Source: DASXZH01 sp963829965 (GTDB lineage: Bacteria; Armatimonadota; Fimbriimonadia; Fimbriimonadales; Fimbriimonadaceae). Taken from it: a DNA stretch of 64,000 nt. The stretch covers positions 1 through 64,000 of the forward strand of contig CAWHLK010000038.1 of assembly GCA_963829965.1 (NCBI GenBank), in the 5' to 3' direction. The notes under the pieces were generated by a model. It was not told the origin of the DNA and did no database searches. It saw nothing but the letters and a program-made list of their open reading frames with translations. The position numbers and the translations under genes are program-made. This document shows positions 1 through 10,723 of this stretch, one piece after another; within the stretch, counting starts at the first letter, position 1, and each line of letters opens with the position of its first letter.

Positions 1-394
1 GAATCACTCCCTTCACAATGATCGCCGTATCGCCGCTCTTCTTGAAGAACCAATAGAAAGCGACCGCTAGTACTAGACAGCCGATGGCCTGTCGCATCCG
101 TGCTCTTCGCATGGCCATTACCGCGGAAATGCCCCTGGTGACTTCGGTTGGCCTATCTACGAGCGACTGGCAGCCCCGGACGACTGCCAATATTATCAAA
201 ACTACTGCAGCCCATGCCGCGAAAGGAAGCACCGGCCAAACTATCGGCAACTTCACTCCTCCTGCTTTGATTCCCGAATCCATGGGAAGGGTATTGGCAA
301 TGAGGAAGCCGAATGCACAAGCCGCCGCCGAGGCTACGAACTGCTTCACGCCGGGCCCTCTGGCCAGGCCGGCCGGCTTCATGAGCACATCCAC
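1..394 (-). CDS. Membrane protein downstream of MalEF fusion, possible MalG permease N-terminus (partial)
   Basis: Read on the minus strand, this frame encodes hydrophobic segments (FVASAAACAFGFLIANTL, then a stretch around WPVLPFAAWAAVVLIILAVV, then IGCLVLAVAFYWFF) and runs off the window edge. It follows the ABC binding-protein/permease fusion in the same direction, which is where the second permease (MalG-like) of a sugar importer normally sits. I see no EAA loop because the C-terminal part is missing. Membrane-like coding continues upstream of the first GTG (394) to a TGA at 488-490 without an earlier ATG, GTG or TTG. The start is therefore uncertain, and a frameshift at the junction is possible. 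The assignment to MalG rests on context only. Confidence 0.45.
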   Translation of the reverse strand, partial: MDVLMKPAGLARGPGVKQFVASAAACAFGFLIANTLPMDSGIKAGGVKLPIVWPVLPFAAWAAVVLIILAVVRGCQSLVDRPTEVTRGISAVMAMRRARMRQAIGCLVLAVAFYWFFKKSGDTAIIVKGVI

Positions 395-420
395 GCCGCG
401 ATAAACCGCAAAGGCCAGCG

Positions 421-3021
421 CTATCCACCCTGTCCAGTTGGCGACCGTGCCGAGCAGATAAAGGAGTTGGCCGCTGAATTCTCCACCTCATAGTGCACCC
501 AGCTTTTGCTGAGGTAGAACTGAAAACCGGTGATGAGCATGATGATGATGAAGATCGCCCACGCCAACGCGCTGGCGCTGCCCATCTTGAAATAGGCGAA
601 GCCTTCATGGAACAGCTTGTAAACGGGAACGAGGAGGGATTCGCCGGGGCCCATCGCTCCGTTATCCGAGCCGGTCGGCGCCATAACGTACACGCGATCA
701 AACTCTTGCAGGGCTCCAATGAAGCCCATGACCACGTTAAAGAAAAGCACAGGGCTAAGTTGCGGAAGGGTCACCGACCAGAACTGCTGACGGGGCGTGG
801 CCCCGTCTATCGAAGAGGCCTCGTAGAGCGGCGTAGGTATCCCCTTTAATCCAGCCAACCAGAGCACCATTCCACTGCCCGCTCCCCATGCACCCATCAC
901 GATCAGGGCCGGCTTGGCCCACGCTTCTGAGCTGATCCATCCGGGGGGCGCCAGACCGAGCCATTGAGTAATCGTGTGCTCCCAGAAGCCGTTCAGCAAG
1001 CCGCGGTTCGGATCGCCATACAGAATCCACAGCCAAAGAACCGCACTTGCAATGGTGGGAACAACGGCCGGCAGGTAGAAGATCGTGCGATAAAACCGGA
1101 TGCCCTTCACCCCCGCATTGAGGAGAAGCGCGATGGAGAGTCCAGTGAAGATGTTAAGGGGAACGCCGACCAAGGCCAAATAGCCGACGTTGGAGAACGC
1201 CTTCCATGTTTCGCCCCAGTCGGTGGTGAACATGTCGTGGTAGTTCTTGAGACCGTCCCAGCGGGCAGGGGTTAAAACGTTGTAATAGGTGAAGCTGAAG
1301 AATAGGGAAGCCAGCATCGGCCCGAGCATGAGCACGATGAAGCCGAGCATCCACGGAGAGATGAATAGGTAGCCCCAACGAGCCTCAGACTTGCCAAGAG
1401 GTCCCAAACGCTTCTTTCGGAAAGCGACAATCCCCCATGCCAGCAAGGCAAGCAGAAGTCCGAAGAAGGCGAGGAACGGTATCCAGAGGTTGATGACCGG
1501 GTACTGATCTTGGTTATAGAATTCGTCGAGGTCACGTTGCACCACGTTTTGGGCCGTCTGCAACGCAGTTGGAATGGACTCCTTGTGCATGCAGGCGTCT
1601 TCGGTGAGTTTCACTTGCTGGTCCCACAAGAGCTGCGCGACAAATGTCGGCGGACGAACACGCGAGTGTTTCAGCATGTCCATGTGGATCTTGAGGGCGT
1701 TGGCGAACTTGGGATCGGGTGGGGCGAACTTTTGATAGATTGCGGCGTTGCCGGAGATGCTTGCGGCCATGCGGGGGATATAGGACCGCCCTGAGTCCTT
1801 CGCCCAATCCAGATTCCCTTGATGGAGGATGAGCCTGCCCTTGGTGTTGAGGGCGAACTTGATAAAGTCCCATCCGGCTTCCGCGTTTCTAGCCCCCTTC
1901 GGAATGGAGTAACAAAAACCCCCTGTCCAAGTGATATAGGTCTCTTTTTCATCCTTGAATTCGCCGGTATGGTTGTAGCGATCATCGGGAACCGGGGCGG
2001 GACCGTTTCCAAGGTCAAGACCGGGCGCATATTTGATGAGGTCCTGGAGAATCCAGTCGCCATCGATCTTCATGGCGACCTTCCCAACAAGAAACGGGTC
2101 GTTCTCATTGGCAAGGAAGCCGGATTTGAATGTGTTGGCCTTTTCGTAGCCAGGTGCGGTTTCGCCCGGAAGTTGGTATTGGTCGTAGCCCTTGACCATG
2201 AAGTCCAGGGCCTCACGGTTTGCCGGCGTATCGAACGTGCACTTCTTCCCGTCAGGAGACAGGAAAGCTCCATTCGTTTGAAAGGAATACAGGTACAGCC
2301 AGGAATTTCCAAAGTTCGGGAGGAAACCTGCACGTTTTATCGTGCCGTCCGGGTTGTATTCCGTGAGCGCTTTGCTGTAGGCGAGTAACTCCGACCATGT
2401 ACGCGGAGGCCGGTTCGGATCGCATCCGGCTGCTTTCAGCTTGTCCGCGTTATCGGCAAAGATCTTTTTGTTGTAATAGAGGATCCGATCGTCCGCACCA
2501 TCGGGAATGCCGTAAACGTGGCCATCGAACATTCCCTCGTTCCAAACGGCCGCGTAGTAATCCGAAGGCTTGGGGCAGGTAGGGTCATCTTTGTCCCGCT
2601 TCAAATAGTCATCTAAGGGCAAGAACGCTCCGCGGCTTGCCCAGTCCCCCACCGTAAAACGGTCTTGATAGACCAGATCCGGCGCCACGTTGCCGACGAT
2701 GCTTGTCATCAGCTTTTGAGGGTCCATTCCGCCAGAGCCAAGGCTGAGCAGGCGAACGTTATATTGGGGATATTGAGCGGCAAATGCATGGACAAGAGCT
2801 TCCATGCCCTTGGAGTCCGGCCCAAGAGCCTGCCCCCAAATGATGAAGTCCTTTTGGTGAGGCACCTGGGCGGGTATGGTTCCGGTCAGGCCGATCAGAC
2901 CGAACATGGCCAGCAGGGTCGCGGCAGGACCCGTTGGAGAGATGTGTCGGTGCTTCGGGCTAACCGGGGTTAGCCGGCAATACAAGCGCTTCCAGGCATC
3001 CAGTGTGCTCCCAAATCTCAT
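421..3021 (-). CDS. Fused extracellular solute-binding protein and ABC sugar permease (MalE-MalF type)
   Basis: This 866-residue protein joins two normally separate parts of a carbohydrate ABC importer. After a hydrophobic signal-like segment (about residues 33-51) comes a family 1 solute-binding domain to about residue 500 (for example APDLVYQDRFTVGDW and TWTGGFCYSIPKGARNAE). An anchor helix follows (LWIPFLAFFGLLLALLAW), then a full MalF-like permease (about 550-845) with the EAA loop EASSIDGATPRQQF. The binding domain is thus tethered to the membrane beside its own channel. The start overlaps the GH13 gene by 4 bp (ATGA), so the two are translationally coupled. No ATPase is in the window, so a shared MalK/MsmX-like subunit must be elsewhere. 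The last 19 residues beyond HYEVE look atypical and may reflect a frameshift. Confidence 0.9.
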   Translation of the reverse strand: MRFGSTLDAWKRLYCRLTPVSPKHRHISPTGPAATLLAMFGLIGLTGTIPAQVPHQKDFIIWGQALGPDSKGMEALVHAFAAQYPQYNVRLLSLGSGGMDPQKLMTSIVGNVAPDLVYQDRFTVGDWASRGAFLPLDDYLKRDKDDPTCPKPSDYYAAVWNEGMFDGHVYGIPDGADDRILYYNKKIFADNADKLKAAGCDPNRPPRTWSELLAYSKALTEYNPDGTIKRAGFLPNFGNSWLYLYSFQTNGAFLSPDGKKCTFDTPANREALDFMVKGYDQYQLPGETAPGYEKANTFKSGFLANENDPFLVGKVAMKIDGDWILQDLIKYAPGLDLGNGPAPVPDDRYNHTGEFKDEKETYITWTGGFCYSIPKGARNAEAGWDFIKFALNTKGRLILHQGNLDWAKDSGRSYIPRMAASISGNAAIYQKFAPPDPKFANALKIHMDMLKHSRVRPPTFVAQLLWDQQVKLTEDACMHKESIPTALQTAQNVVQRDLDEFYNQDQYPVINLWIPFLAFFGLLLALLAWGIVAFRKKRLGPLGKSEARWGYLFISPWMLGFIVLMLGPMLASLFFSFTYYNVLTPARWDGLKNYHDMFTTDWGETWKAFSNVGYLALVGVPLNIFTGLSIALLLNAGVKGIRFYRTIFYLPAVVPTIASAVLWLWILYGDPNRGLLNGFWEHTITQWLGLAPPGWISSEAWAKPALIVMGAWGAGSGMVLWLAGLKGIPTPLYEASSIDGATPRQQFWSVTLPQLSPVLFFNVVMGFIGALQEFDRVYVMAPTGSDNGAMGPGESLLVPVYKLFHEGFAYFKMGSASALAWAIFIIIMLITGFQFYLSKSWVHYEVENSAANSFICSARSPTGQGG

Positions 3022-5165
3022 TTGCGGACGCCTCGAATGCTCTGTGCCTCGGATGAAGGCAACAGAACAGCGGCGCTCTCCGGTGATAGGTCGATGTCCA
3101 ACGTGTCCGATGGGGCGTATTTCTTGCCGTCCAGGATATTGGTATAGCTTTGCTTATGGGGGAACTTCAAAGTCAAGTGTTTCTCACTCTTTGAAATATT
3201 CACCGCAGTGAGGGCGATTTCTTTGCCTTGAATTCGCTCGTAGGCCAAGGTTTTGTCCGCGTCGCTAGCCTCCAGCAATTTGGGCTCGCCGGTTTGCAAT
3301 GCCTCCGAGGCGTTCCGGGCGGCGATCAGCTCCTTGTAATAAGTGAGCATGTCGTTTTGGTCGTTTGCGATATCCCACCGCATGGTTCGGCGGTTGTCAG
3401 GATCTTTGCCCCCCTCCATCCCCAGTTCATCTCCGTAATAAATGGAAGGCGCTCCTGGCCAAGTTAGCTGTATCGTTGCACCGAGTTTTGCCAAGTTCTT
3501 GTCGTTGTTGCATAAGGTCAGAAATCTGGGCGTATCATGACTCCCAATGAGATTCATCAGATTTCGTGCAATTTGAGGGGGATAACTTGTATAAATACCC
3601 ATCAGCTGGTTGTAGAACTCCTCCGGACCGATATCCTGATCAGCCAACAGAGAGAGGGCGGCGGACCGGAACTGGTAGCCCATGATGGAATCGAACATAT
3701 TCCCGCTGAGCCAGTGGTTTCCATCGCCCCAGATTTCTCCCACGATCCAGCGCTGATCATCATCCTGCTTCACGACTTTTCGAAACTTCGGCCAATACTC
3801 GTCCACCACCTCGTTGGGAACATCGAGCCGCCAACCGTCTACTTTGGCAAGGTTATCCCAGTATGCGGGAATTCCGAGCATATATTTCTCAGTTTCGGGG
3901 TTCGCCATATGCAACTTTGGCATAGACCCGAAACCGTACCACGCCTCATAGTTCAATGGAGTCCTGTCTACTACCGGATACCCCTTGATGAAATACCAAT
4001 CCGTGTACTTGGACGCCGGCCCCTTTTCCATGATGTCTTTGAAGGCAAAAAAGTTGGTGGCCGTGTGATTGAACACCCCGTCCACCATAACCTTCATGCC
4101 GTCCGCGTGAACCTTCTTGACCAGGTCGGCGAACTCGTCGTTCGTTCCAAAACGAGGGTCGATTTTGAGATAGTCCTGCGTATCGTACCGGTGGTTGGAC
4201 CGTGAGGTGAACACTGGGTTGAAATAGATAAGTTTGACCCCCAAATCCTTTAAATAATCCAGGTGCTGTTCCACGCCTGCGATGTCTCCGCCGAAGAAGT
4301 TGTAATACTCCGGCTTGCCGCCCCATGGCACCACATCGGGCGGGTCATTGGATTTGTCTCCGTCGGCAAAGCGGTCGGGGAAGATCTGATAGACCACTGA
4401 GTGTTGCGGCCAATCGGGAATGTCCAATGGCTTGAAGCTTTTTGCGTCTACATGGAACACCTTCGAGCTTTGTTCCCGGCTTACGCCTTGGGGACCAAAC
4501 CACTCTGTGGTTGGACCGTCTTCGAGTTTAAACGCATAGCTGAGATCAGTCTTTCTATCCCACGGGACCGAGGTTTCCATCATGTCGTAAAAGGTGTCAC
4601 CGCTTAGGCGCTCCATGGAGTGAGGCCTGCCATTCACAACGACCTGCACGCTTGCGATATCGTTCGGTCTTACGCGGAGGCAGTAGCGCATTCTGCCGCG
4701 GTCATAGTCCAAATACTTAGTGGTTTGGACGTGATAGAGCGCACTCGTGGCGATTTCCCCATCGCCCTTGGCAGCGGGCTTAGCGTAGTCATCAGGGACA
4801 ATGACTAGAAGGGAGTTCTTGTTTCCGTCGGCCTCTTTGAAAACTTTGTCGTTTGCGGGATCGGTGATCCAGTCCTGACCGTTCAGCACGAACTTGTATT
4901 GAATGGGACCGGCGGGTAAGTCAACGGTGACGGTCCAAGTGTGGCCGCTATGCGAGAACGGAGTGGCGCCCTTGTCCCAGTTATTGAACGAACCGGCAAG
5001 GTTGACCGAGTTCAAATCTCGATCCGCTTGGTAGGTAAACGTGTGGGAGACGGTGGTTTTCTGTCCGCCTTTGGCCACGCCAAAGCAGGCAAGGACCGAC
5101 AGGAGCAGGATGACCAGAATGCGCACGAAAGCGATGTGCGACTTGGTTTGGCATGAATTCAACAT
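3018..5165 (-). CDS. GH13 alpha-glucan hydrolase (neopullulanase/cyclomaltodextrinase-like), exported
   Basis: This 715-residue enzyme would cut alpha-1,4-glucans outside the cytoplasm. The N-terminus has a hydrophobic signal ending in VLAC (residues 24-27), a possible lipobox. Next is a CBM48-like domain (about 38-110, FNNWDKGATPF), a second N-terminal beta domain, and a GH13 barrel from about 255. The four GH13 regions are visible: DGVFNH (362-367), GWRLDVPNE with nucleophile D448, IVGEIWG with acid E477, and LIGSHDTPR with H543-D544. It is the first gene of a minus-strand operon with the ABC fusion, and a palindromic operator lies 55 bp upstream. The pathway role, feeding maltodextrins to the importer, is inference from family and context. 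The exact substrate is not resolved. Confidence 0.93.
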   Translation of the reverse strand: MLNSCQTKSHIAFVRILVILLLSVLACFGVAKGGQKTTVSHTFTYQADRDLNSVNLAGSFNNWDKGATPFSHSGHTWTVTVDLPAGPIQYKFVLNGQDWITDPANDKVFKEADGNKNSLLVIVPDDYAKPAAKGDGEIATSALYHVQTTKYLDYDRGRMRYCLRVRPNDIASVQVVVNGRPHSMERLSGDTFYDMMETSVPWDRKTDLSYAFKLEDGPTTEWFGPQGVSREQSSKVFHVDAKSFKPLDIPDWPQHSVVYQIFPDRFADGDKSNDPPDVVPWGGKPEYYNFFGGDIAGVEQHLDYLKDLGVKLIYFNPVFTSRSNHRYDTQDYLKIDPRFGTNDEFADLVKKVHADGMKVMVDGVFNHTATNFFAFKDIMEKGPASKYTDWYFIKGYPVVDRTPLNYEAWYGFGSMPKLHMANPETEKYMLGIPAYWDNLAKVDGWRLDVPNEVVDEYWPKFRKVVKQDDDQRWIVGEIWGDGNHWLSGNMFDSIMGYQFRSAALSLLADQDIGPEEFYNQLMGIYTSYPPQIARNLMNLIGSHDTPRFLTLCNNDKNLAKLGATIQLTWPGAPSIYYGDELGMEGGKDPDNRRTMRWDIANDQNDMLTYYKELIAARNASEALQTGEPKLLEASDADKTLAYERIQGKEIALTAVNISKSEKHLTLKFPHKQSYTNILDGKKYAPSDTLDIDLSPESAAVLLPSSEAQSIRGVRK

Positions 5166-5219
5166 TGAACGTAACCCAAGATTACAGCGAGCGGCACCTT
5201 TCCCGTTGGGGCGGATTAA

Positions 5220-5231
5220 GAATACGTATTC
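5220..5231. promoter_or_regulatory. LacI-type operator, perfect palindrome GAATACGTATTC
   Basis: Perfect 12-bp dyad, followed by ACGCG as in the copy at 14398. It lies 55 bp upstream of the GH13 start codon in the gap shared with the divergent propeller gene. The same word occurs beside the lacI-like gene, so it is probably that regulator's operator. Binding is inferred. Confidence 0.7.
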
Positions 5232-5320
5232 ACGCGCTGTTCAAATAGTGACACATACGGTTGAACGGATGCTAGTAGTTTCCACGATGAGTTACGCAAC
5301 TACCGTGTTACAATCGAAGG

Positions 5321-7631
5321 ATGAGGAGAGCTGTTCTATTTGTGCTGGCTTTCGGACTTACCGTTGCGACGCAAGCCCAGTCTGGTTTTTGGCCGCAGGA
5401 AAGGCAGGACCGTTATGGAACGGGAATGGCGCCGAGCAGTCCTCATCCGACAAACCTCATCGCGGGTTACATCAGCGGCTATCTCGATCAGAAGAACTCC
5501 GTGTCAGGCGGCCCCACGCTTGGCATTGGCGATGTCGGTTATTTCGGCGATGAGGAGGGGAATAGCTTCTATTCGTTCAACTCATTTTTCGGCATCGCTA
5601 TCGGCGAGCCGTTTTTTGTCGGGAATCCGGTGACTTCATCTCCAGCAATCTGCTCGCCGGATCTGGTTGTCATTGAGACAAACAGCTCGACTTCAGGCCA
5701 GACGATTGCGATCAATCCAACCGCTCATTCGATCGTCTGGTGTCACCCGACAAAGTCGGTTGCGATGAGCAGCACTCAGCACTCGTCGCCAACCATCGGG
5801 CCCGATGGGGACGTGGTGGTGAACACGATGAGCGGAGATGTTTTCCGGTGGAAGGCCGCGACCGGCGCGCTGGTTTGGCACTCGGATGGGTTCGGCGCTG
5901 CCGGTCACACGGTGGTCTTTAGCCGATCCGACGATCTTCTCTTCTTTTCCAACGGGACTAGCATGACCGCGCTCAACTATGCGGATGGCAGCATGGCGTG
6001 GACCAACTCCTACCCGGGTGCTGTCTCCGTGGGCGCGCCCGGCGTCGCCCCCGATGGGACGCTGGTATTCGGAACGGACTCGGGAGACGTTTACGGTCTT
6101 AACCCGAAAACTGGTGCCCAGGTATGGCAGGACGAGCTTAAGGGCGGCGTGGAAGGCGCGCCTGCTTTTGACTCCGCCGGGCGAGTGTTCATTCCAACCA
6201 AGGGAAATAGCATGGTTGCCTTTAGCACTGCCGCCGGTGACCTGCTTTGGACTTACACCTCGGATGGCATATGCGAAGTTGGGGCATCTGTGGATGCCGA
6301 TGGCCGGCTTTACTTCCTGGATCATGCCGGTTACGTATACTGCCTCACAACGACCGGACAGTTTGTTTGGAAGCTGCCCATTGGCGGGGAAGGGACGGGC
6401 TCGATCGCAATCGGCCCTGACGACACTCTCTACGTTGGCAACGCGGTGCCTCTTAGCAATACAGGAGGTGTTGCGGTGGTTCGGCAAATGCCGCCCATCA
6501 TTAGAGGGATGAGCCTTGCGTCAGGGAAGATGTTGAGCGGTTCCACGGAATCCGGCAATATCACGCTGGCTTACGGCGCGCCCCCTAATGGCGAACCGGT
6601 GGGACTTTCCAGCACCAACCCGACCGCAGTCAGCGTCCCTGCCGCCATTGTCATCAAGAGCGGCGTACAATCGCAGCCGTTCACAGTAACGGCGTCAAGG
6701 GCCATTAACCAAGAAACGATGGCTACGATTACGGCGACTACCGGAAGTGTGTCGTATTCTGCGACCCTTCAAGTGGATCCGACTCCGCTGGCTTACATCC
6801 AAATGGGTACAACAATTTATGGAGGAACTGGCCCAGCGGGTGGCTACGTTCAGCTTAATTTCTTGGCGCCTGCAGGCGGTCTGAATGTGTCGCTGTCAAG
6901 CAGCAATCCGGCAGTCCTTCAGGTCTCTCCCTCCGCAGCAGTTCTTGAGGGCCAGACATCTGGCGATTTCTCGTACACTGCATCAGCCGTTGCGACCAGA
7001 ACGACGGTGACCGTGTATGCGAGCTATGGGGGCGAAACCGTATCTACTGAGATTTTCGTTGAACCCGCCACGCTGGGATACATTTACGTTTCGCCGGCCA
7101 CGGTTCAAGGCGGACGAAACTCGGATGCCGTCGTCCATTTCTATGGGGAATCGTCGGATAGTATTCCGATTTCAATCTCGGCCTCCAGTGTCATAGTGAC
7201 CGTTCCGAGCACGGTCGATTTACCGGCTGGGACAATCGCCGTTTCCTTTCCAAATTCAAACCAAGCCGGTTTCGACCTCAACTGTTGTTCGGATCACCGT
7301 CCTCGCGGGCGGCTACACCGAATACACCAATCTCACCGTTTTGCCGGCGCCTATCGCGACCTTTACTCTTTCGCCCGCTACCGTTGTGGGGGCGTACAAC
7401 TCGGACGGGATCGTGCGACTAAGCGGCAATGCCGGATCGTCCGGCGACGTGATTTCGATTACATCGAGCAGTTCTGATGTTGTCGTGCCTCCATCGGTCA
7501 CCGTTCCGGCAGGCACTTACGCGGCGTCGTTCCCAATCAAAACCAAGACGGTGACCGTCAAAACCACGGTAACTCTTACGGTGAGTTTTGGAACCTCGAC
7601 CATCAGCCAAACCCTAACCTTGAATCCATGA
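5321..7631 (+). CDS. Secreted PQQ-like beta-propeller protein with Ig-like repeats (apparent frameshift near 7250)
   Basis: The protein begins with a signal peptide (AVLFVLAFGLTVATQAQ) and then shows propeller-type repeats at about residues 130-390 (such as TLVFGTDSGDVYGLNPKTG), typical of the PQQ-binding-like family. Several Ig-like repeats of about 90 residues follow (VSLSSSNPAVLQVSPSA and similar), the same type as at the end of the next gene. The frame is lost after AVSFPNSN near 7250 and resumes one base over (IQTKPVSTSTVVRITV), running to a stop at 7631. The sequence around the shift contains AAATTCAAA. I treat it as one gene with an indel rather than two genes. A surface or extracellular structural role is likely. 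The function and ligand are unknown. Confidence 0.8.
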
Positions 7632-7687
7632 GCGTTCCCCGTTCAAGTCTTTGTGTCATTCCCCAGTCCAAGTAGAGCCTAAATCAC

Positions 7688-10600
7688 ATGCAGTTCAATA
7701 ATCCGGGTGTCCGTTTCGCGTTGATGTTAACCGCCGCGTTTTTTTTATCGAATGCTTGGAGTTCGCCCCTTGGCGCCAGGGCTGCGGCAGGTTCCTCCGC
7801 TTTCATCGAGAACCGCGGCCAATGGGATGGACAGGCGTTATACCTATCCAAAACACCGGGGTTGAACTTGTGGATCACCCAACTAGGCCCAATTTTGAGT
7901 TTAGGAAGTTTGTGCAAACTGGATCACCAGCGAAAAATCATTCGGCCGGGTATTTCAAAGGGCACGTCGTAAAGATGAGCTTCGTGAACGCGCGATCCGG
8001 CCCGGTAACCGGAGACATGGAGCAGGACGGTAAGTTCAACTACCTTCTCGGCAACGATCGGACCAAGTGGGAAACGGGAGCGAAATCTTACGCGGACGCG
8101 ACTGCTCCGAATATGTACGACGGAGTTTCCGTTCGGTATTCGATCGATCAGGGCGCGCCAAGATACGACGTGATCGTCAAGCCGGGGGTGGACGCGTCGC
8201 AAGTCGGCGTAAAAATCGACGGCGCGGATGGCCTGCAGGTCTTACCAAACGGCAATTTACAGATCAAAACTTCTCTTGGCGCGGTTGAAGAGCGCGGGCT
8301 AACCGCTTATCAGGACACGCCTGCAGGAAGGGTCCAGGTTCCTTGCCAGATGGTCTTGGATGGCAACGAATTGCGATTTGACGTTGGCGGCTATGACACG
8401 GCCAAAGAGCTTGTCATCGACCCGCTGGTTTACTCCTCCTACCTGGGCGGGTCGAGCACCGATGGGGCGCTTGCAGTTGCGGTTGACCGTACTAACAACA
8501 TTTACTTGGCGGGTTTTGCCGAGTCCTCTGATTTTCCAACCACCGTCGGCGCCTACCAGACTGACAACTACGAAGCGATCGATTACACGGGAACGGCATT
8601 CATCACGAAGATGAACCCTTCCGAAAGCAGCTTGATTTATTCCACGTTCCTAGGGGGCTCGGGCGGAGATGAGGCTCGGGGTCTCGCGGTTGACTCGGAG
8701 GGCAACGTCTTCGTAACTGGCACCACCGGTTCGTTCGACTTTCCGGTCATGGCCGACTCCTTTGAACTATACAACAACACTTTTAAGTCGGGACAATACT
8801 CGACGACCGGCTTTGTGAGCAAGTTGGATCCCTCCGGGAGCGGGTTGGTTTATTCCACTTATTTGGGTGGTAGTTTCGATGACGAGCCTGCCGCGATCGC
8901 GGTGGATTCCAAGGGTGACGCGGTTGTAGTGGGTTCAACCGGGTCGATTGATTTCCCGGTTTCTGAAGGCGCATTTCAACCCAAGGACAACGCGAATGCA
9001 AGTCCCACGGGATTTGTAACGAAGTTGAATCCAACTGGGACTGGCGTTATCTACAGCACCTATTTGGGAGGCGATGTTCAAGATCAGGCAACCTGCGTGG
9101 GAGTGGACTCGGCGGGGAATGCCGTTGTTGCGGGCCTTACTTACTCGCCCAACTTTCCGATAACCAAGGGTGTGTTTCAGACAGTTTTTCGCGAGTCCAC
9201 TCGCTATCCCGAGTACACAGGCTTCATCACCAAGATCAACGCGAGCGGCACGAGCCTGGTTTACAGCACCTTCCTTGGCGGCTCCAACTCCTCAATAGGA
9301 CCGGGCGGTGATTTCATCGGAGCCCTTGCCTTCGATTTGTCAGGCAACACGATTCTTGTTGGCAACACCTACGCCTCCGATTTTCCGGTGACAACCGGCG
9401 CCTACCAAACGATCAACAAAACCCAATCGGAGGCGCAAGCTGGATTTGTGGCGAAGCTCAACCCGACCGGAACAAGCCTTCTTTACGGAAGCTACATTTC
9501 CGGGAATCTGGGAGTGGAAGGAACGCTGCTGTCCGGAGTTTCCGTCGACTCAGCGGGGAATGCGGTCTTCGCCGGTTCAACCGACACGACGGGTTACCCG
9601 ATCACCGCCGGGGCGATCCAGACAACTGGAGCCGGACAGGTAGGAGACGATAATTTTCGTGCGGGTGTGGTCGGCAAACTCAATGCGAATGGAACTCATC
9701 TCCTCTACAGCACCCTTTTCGGCAACCTTTGCGAGGGAACTGCGGTGAATTCAAGCCAGTACGCGGTGGTCATAGGAACGCCGGGCACACCATTTCCGAC
9801 CACATCAGGCGCATTTGAACCGGTGAGCCGAGGGAACAACTTTGCTTCCACTCTTAATCTGGTGAGCGGGACTCCAAAGCTCGGCCAAGTTACGGTTACT
9901 CCAACATCCGCCCCCGGCGGCAGCCAAGTGACCGGCCTGGTATCTCTCACGAACTCCTCTTCAAGCGCTGTGGTTGTAAAGATCTCCGCAACGGGACCGG
10001 TTAACTTCCCATCCACAGTCACGGTTCCTGACGGAAGCACCACCGCATCGTTCAATTTGACGACGATCGGGATAAACACGCCAACGCAGGCCACCATTTC
10101 GGCAACTTATGGTGGCCAGACTTTAAGTGCTGCGGTAACTGTCGAGCCGCCAACGTTGCAGTCGCTTGTTATGCAACTGGATCCGGTGGTGGGTGGCCGA
10201 GCAGATGTTGGATTCGCTTATTTGGCTAGCGTTGCCGCTGTCGGTGGGTATGTGGTTAGGCTGTCCAGCAACGACCCCTTGGTGACCGTGCCCGAGGGAG
10301 TTACCGTTCTCGCCGGGCAGTCTATTCGCGGATTTGATATTACTACCAAGCCGGTGTCATCAAATGTTGTTGTGACCATCACGGGCAGCGCAAACGGGGT
10401 GACTGTGGTTTCTCCGCTGACGGTTGTGCCCGCGCCCCTGCAAAACTTCACCGTTTCGCCGAATCCGGTTGTCGGGGGCGTGAACTCATCCGCAACATTG
10501 ACGCTGTCCGGTGTTGCCGGTCCTACCGGCATCACAGTGACGATGTGGTCCAGCAGCAACCTGATCTCGATTCCCGCGACGGTCACCGTTCAACCAGGAA

Positions 10601-10719
10601 AGAGCACGGCCTCCTTCACGATCACGACCAAGGCGGTTTCCACAAACACGGTGGTGTACTTACACGCTACAGCGGGGAGCGTGATTCTTGATCGCTCAAT
10701 TACGCTTGCCCCAAAGTAA
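7688..10719 (+). CDS. Secreted SBBP beta-propeller repeat protein with Ig-like C-terminus (apparent frameshift near 7885)
   Basis: A signal peptide (LMLTAAFFLSNAWS) leads into FIENRGQWDGQALYLSKTPG, the usual beginning of SBBP-repeat proteins. Just after WITQLG the frame shifts and continues as PNFEFRKFVQTG. The body contains repeats of about 60 residues of the type LVYSTYLGGS, DEARGLAVDSEGNVFVTG, DFPV...GAFQ, characteristic of SBBP propellers. From about 9880 the C-terminus has three Ig-like repeats related to those in the preceding gene (for example TASFTITTKAVSTNTVVY). The two genes are adjacent, codirectional and share C-terminal modules, so they may be co-expressed cell-surface proteins. 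No catalytic motif is visible. Choosing 7688 as the start restores both the signal peptide and the conserved N-terminal motif. Confidence 0.82.
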
Positions 10720-10723
10720 GGGC

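Noticed and set aside
153..719. 188-residue open frame on the minus strand
   Set aside because: Arg/Ser/Pro-rich shadow of the permease gene and of the following membrane protein; it has no family features.
7313..7516. Separate gene at the frameshift of the propeller protein
   Set aside because: The plus-strand frame at 7341-7631 is clearly the continuation of the Ig-like repeats, and the minus-strand frame is its shadow.
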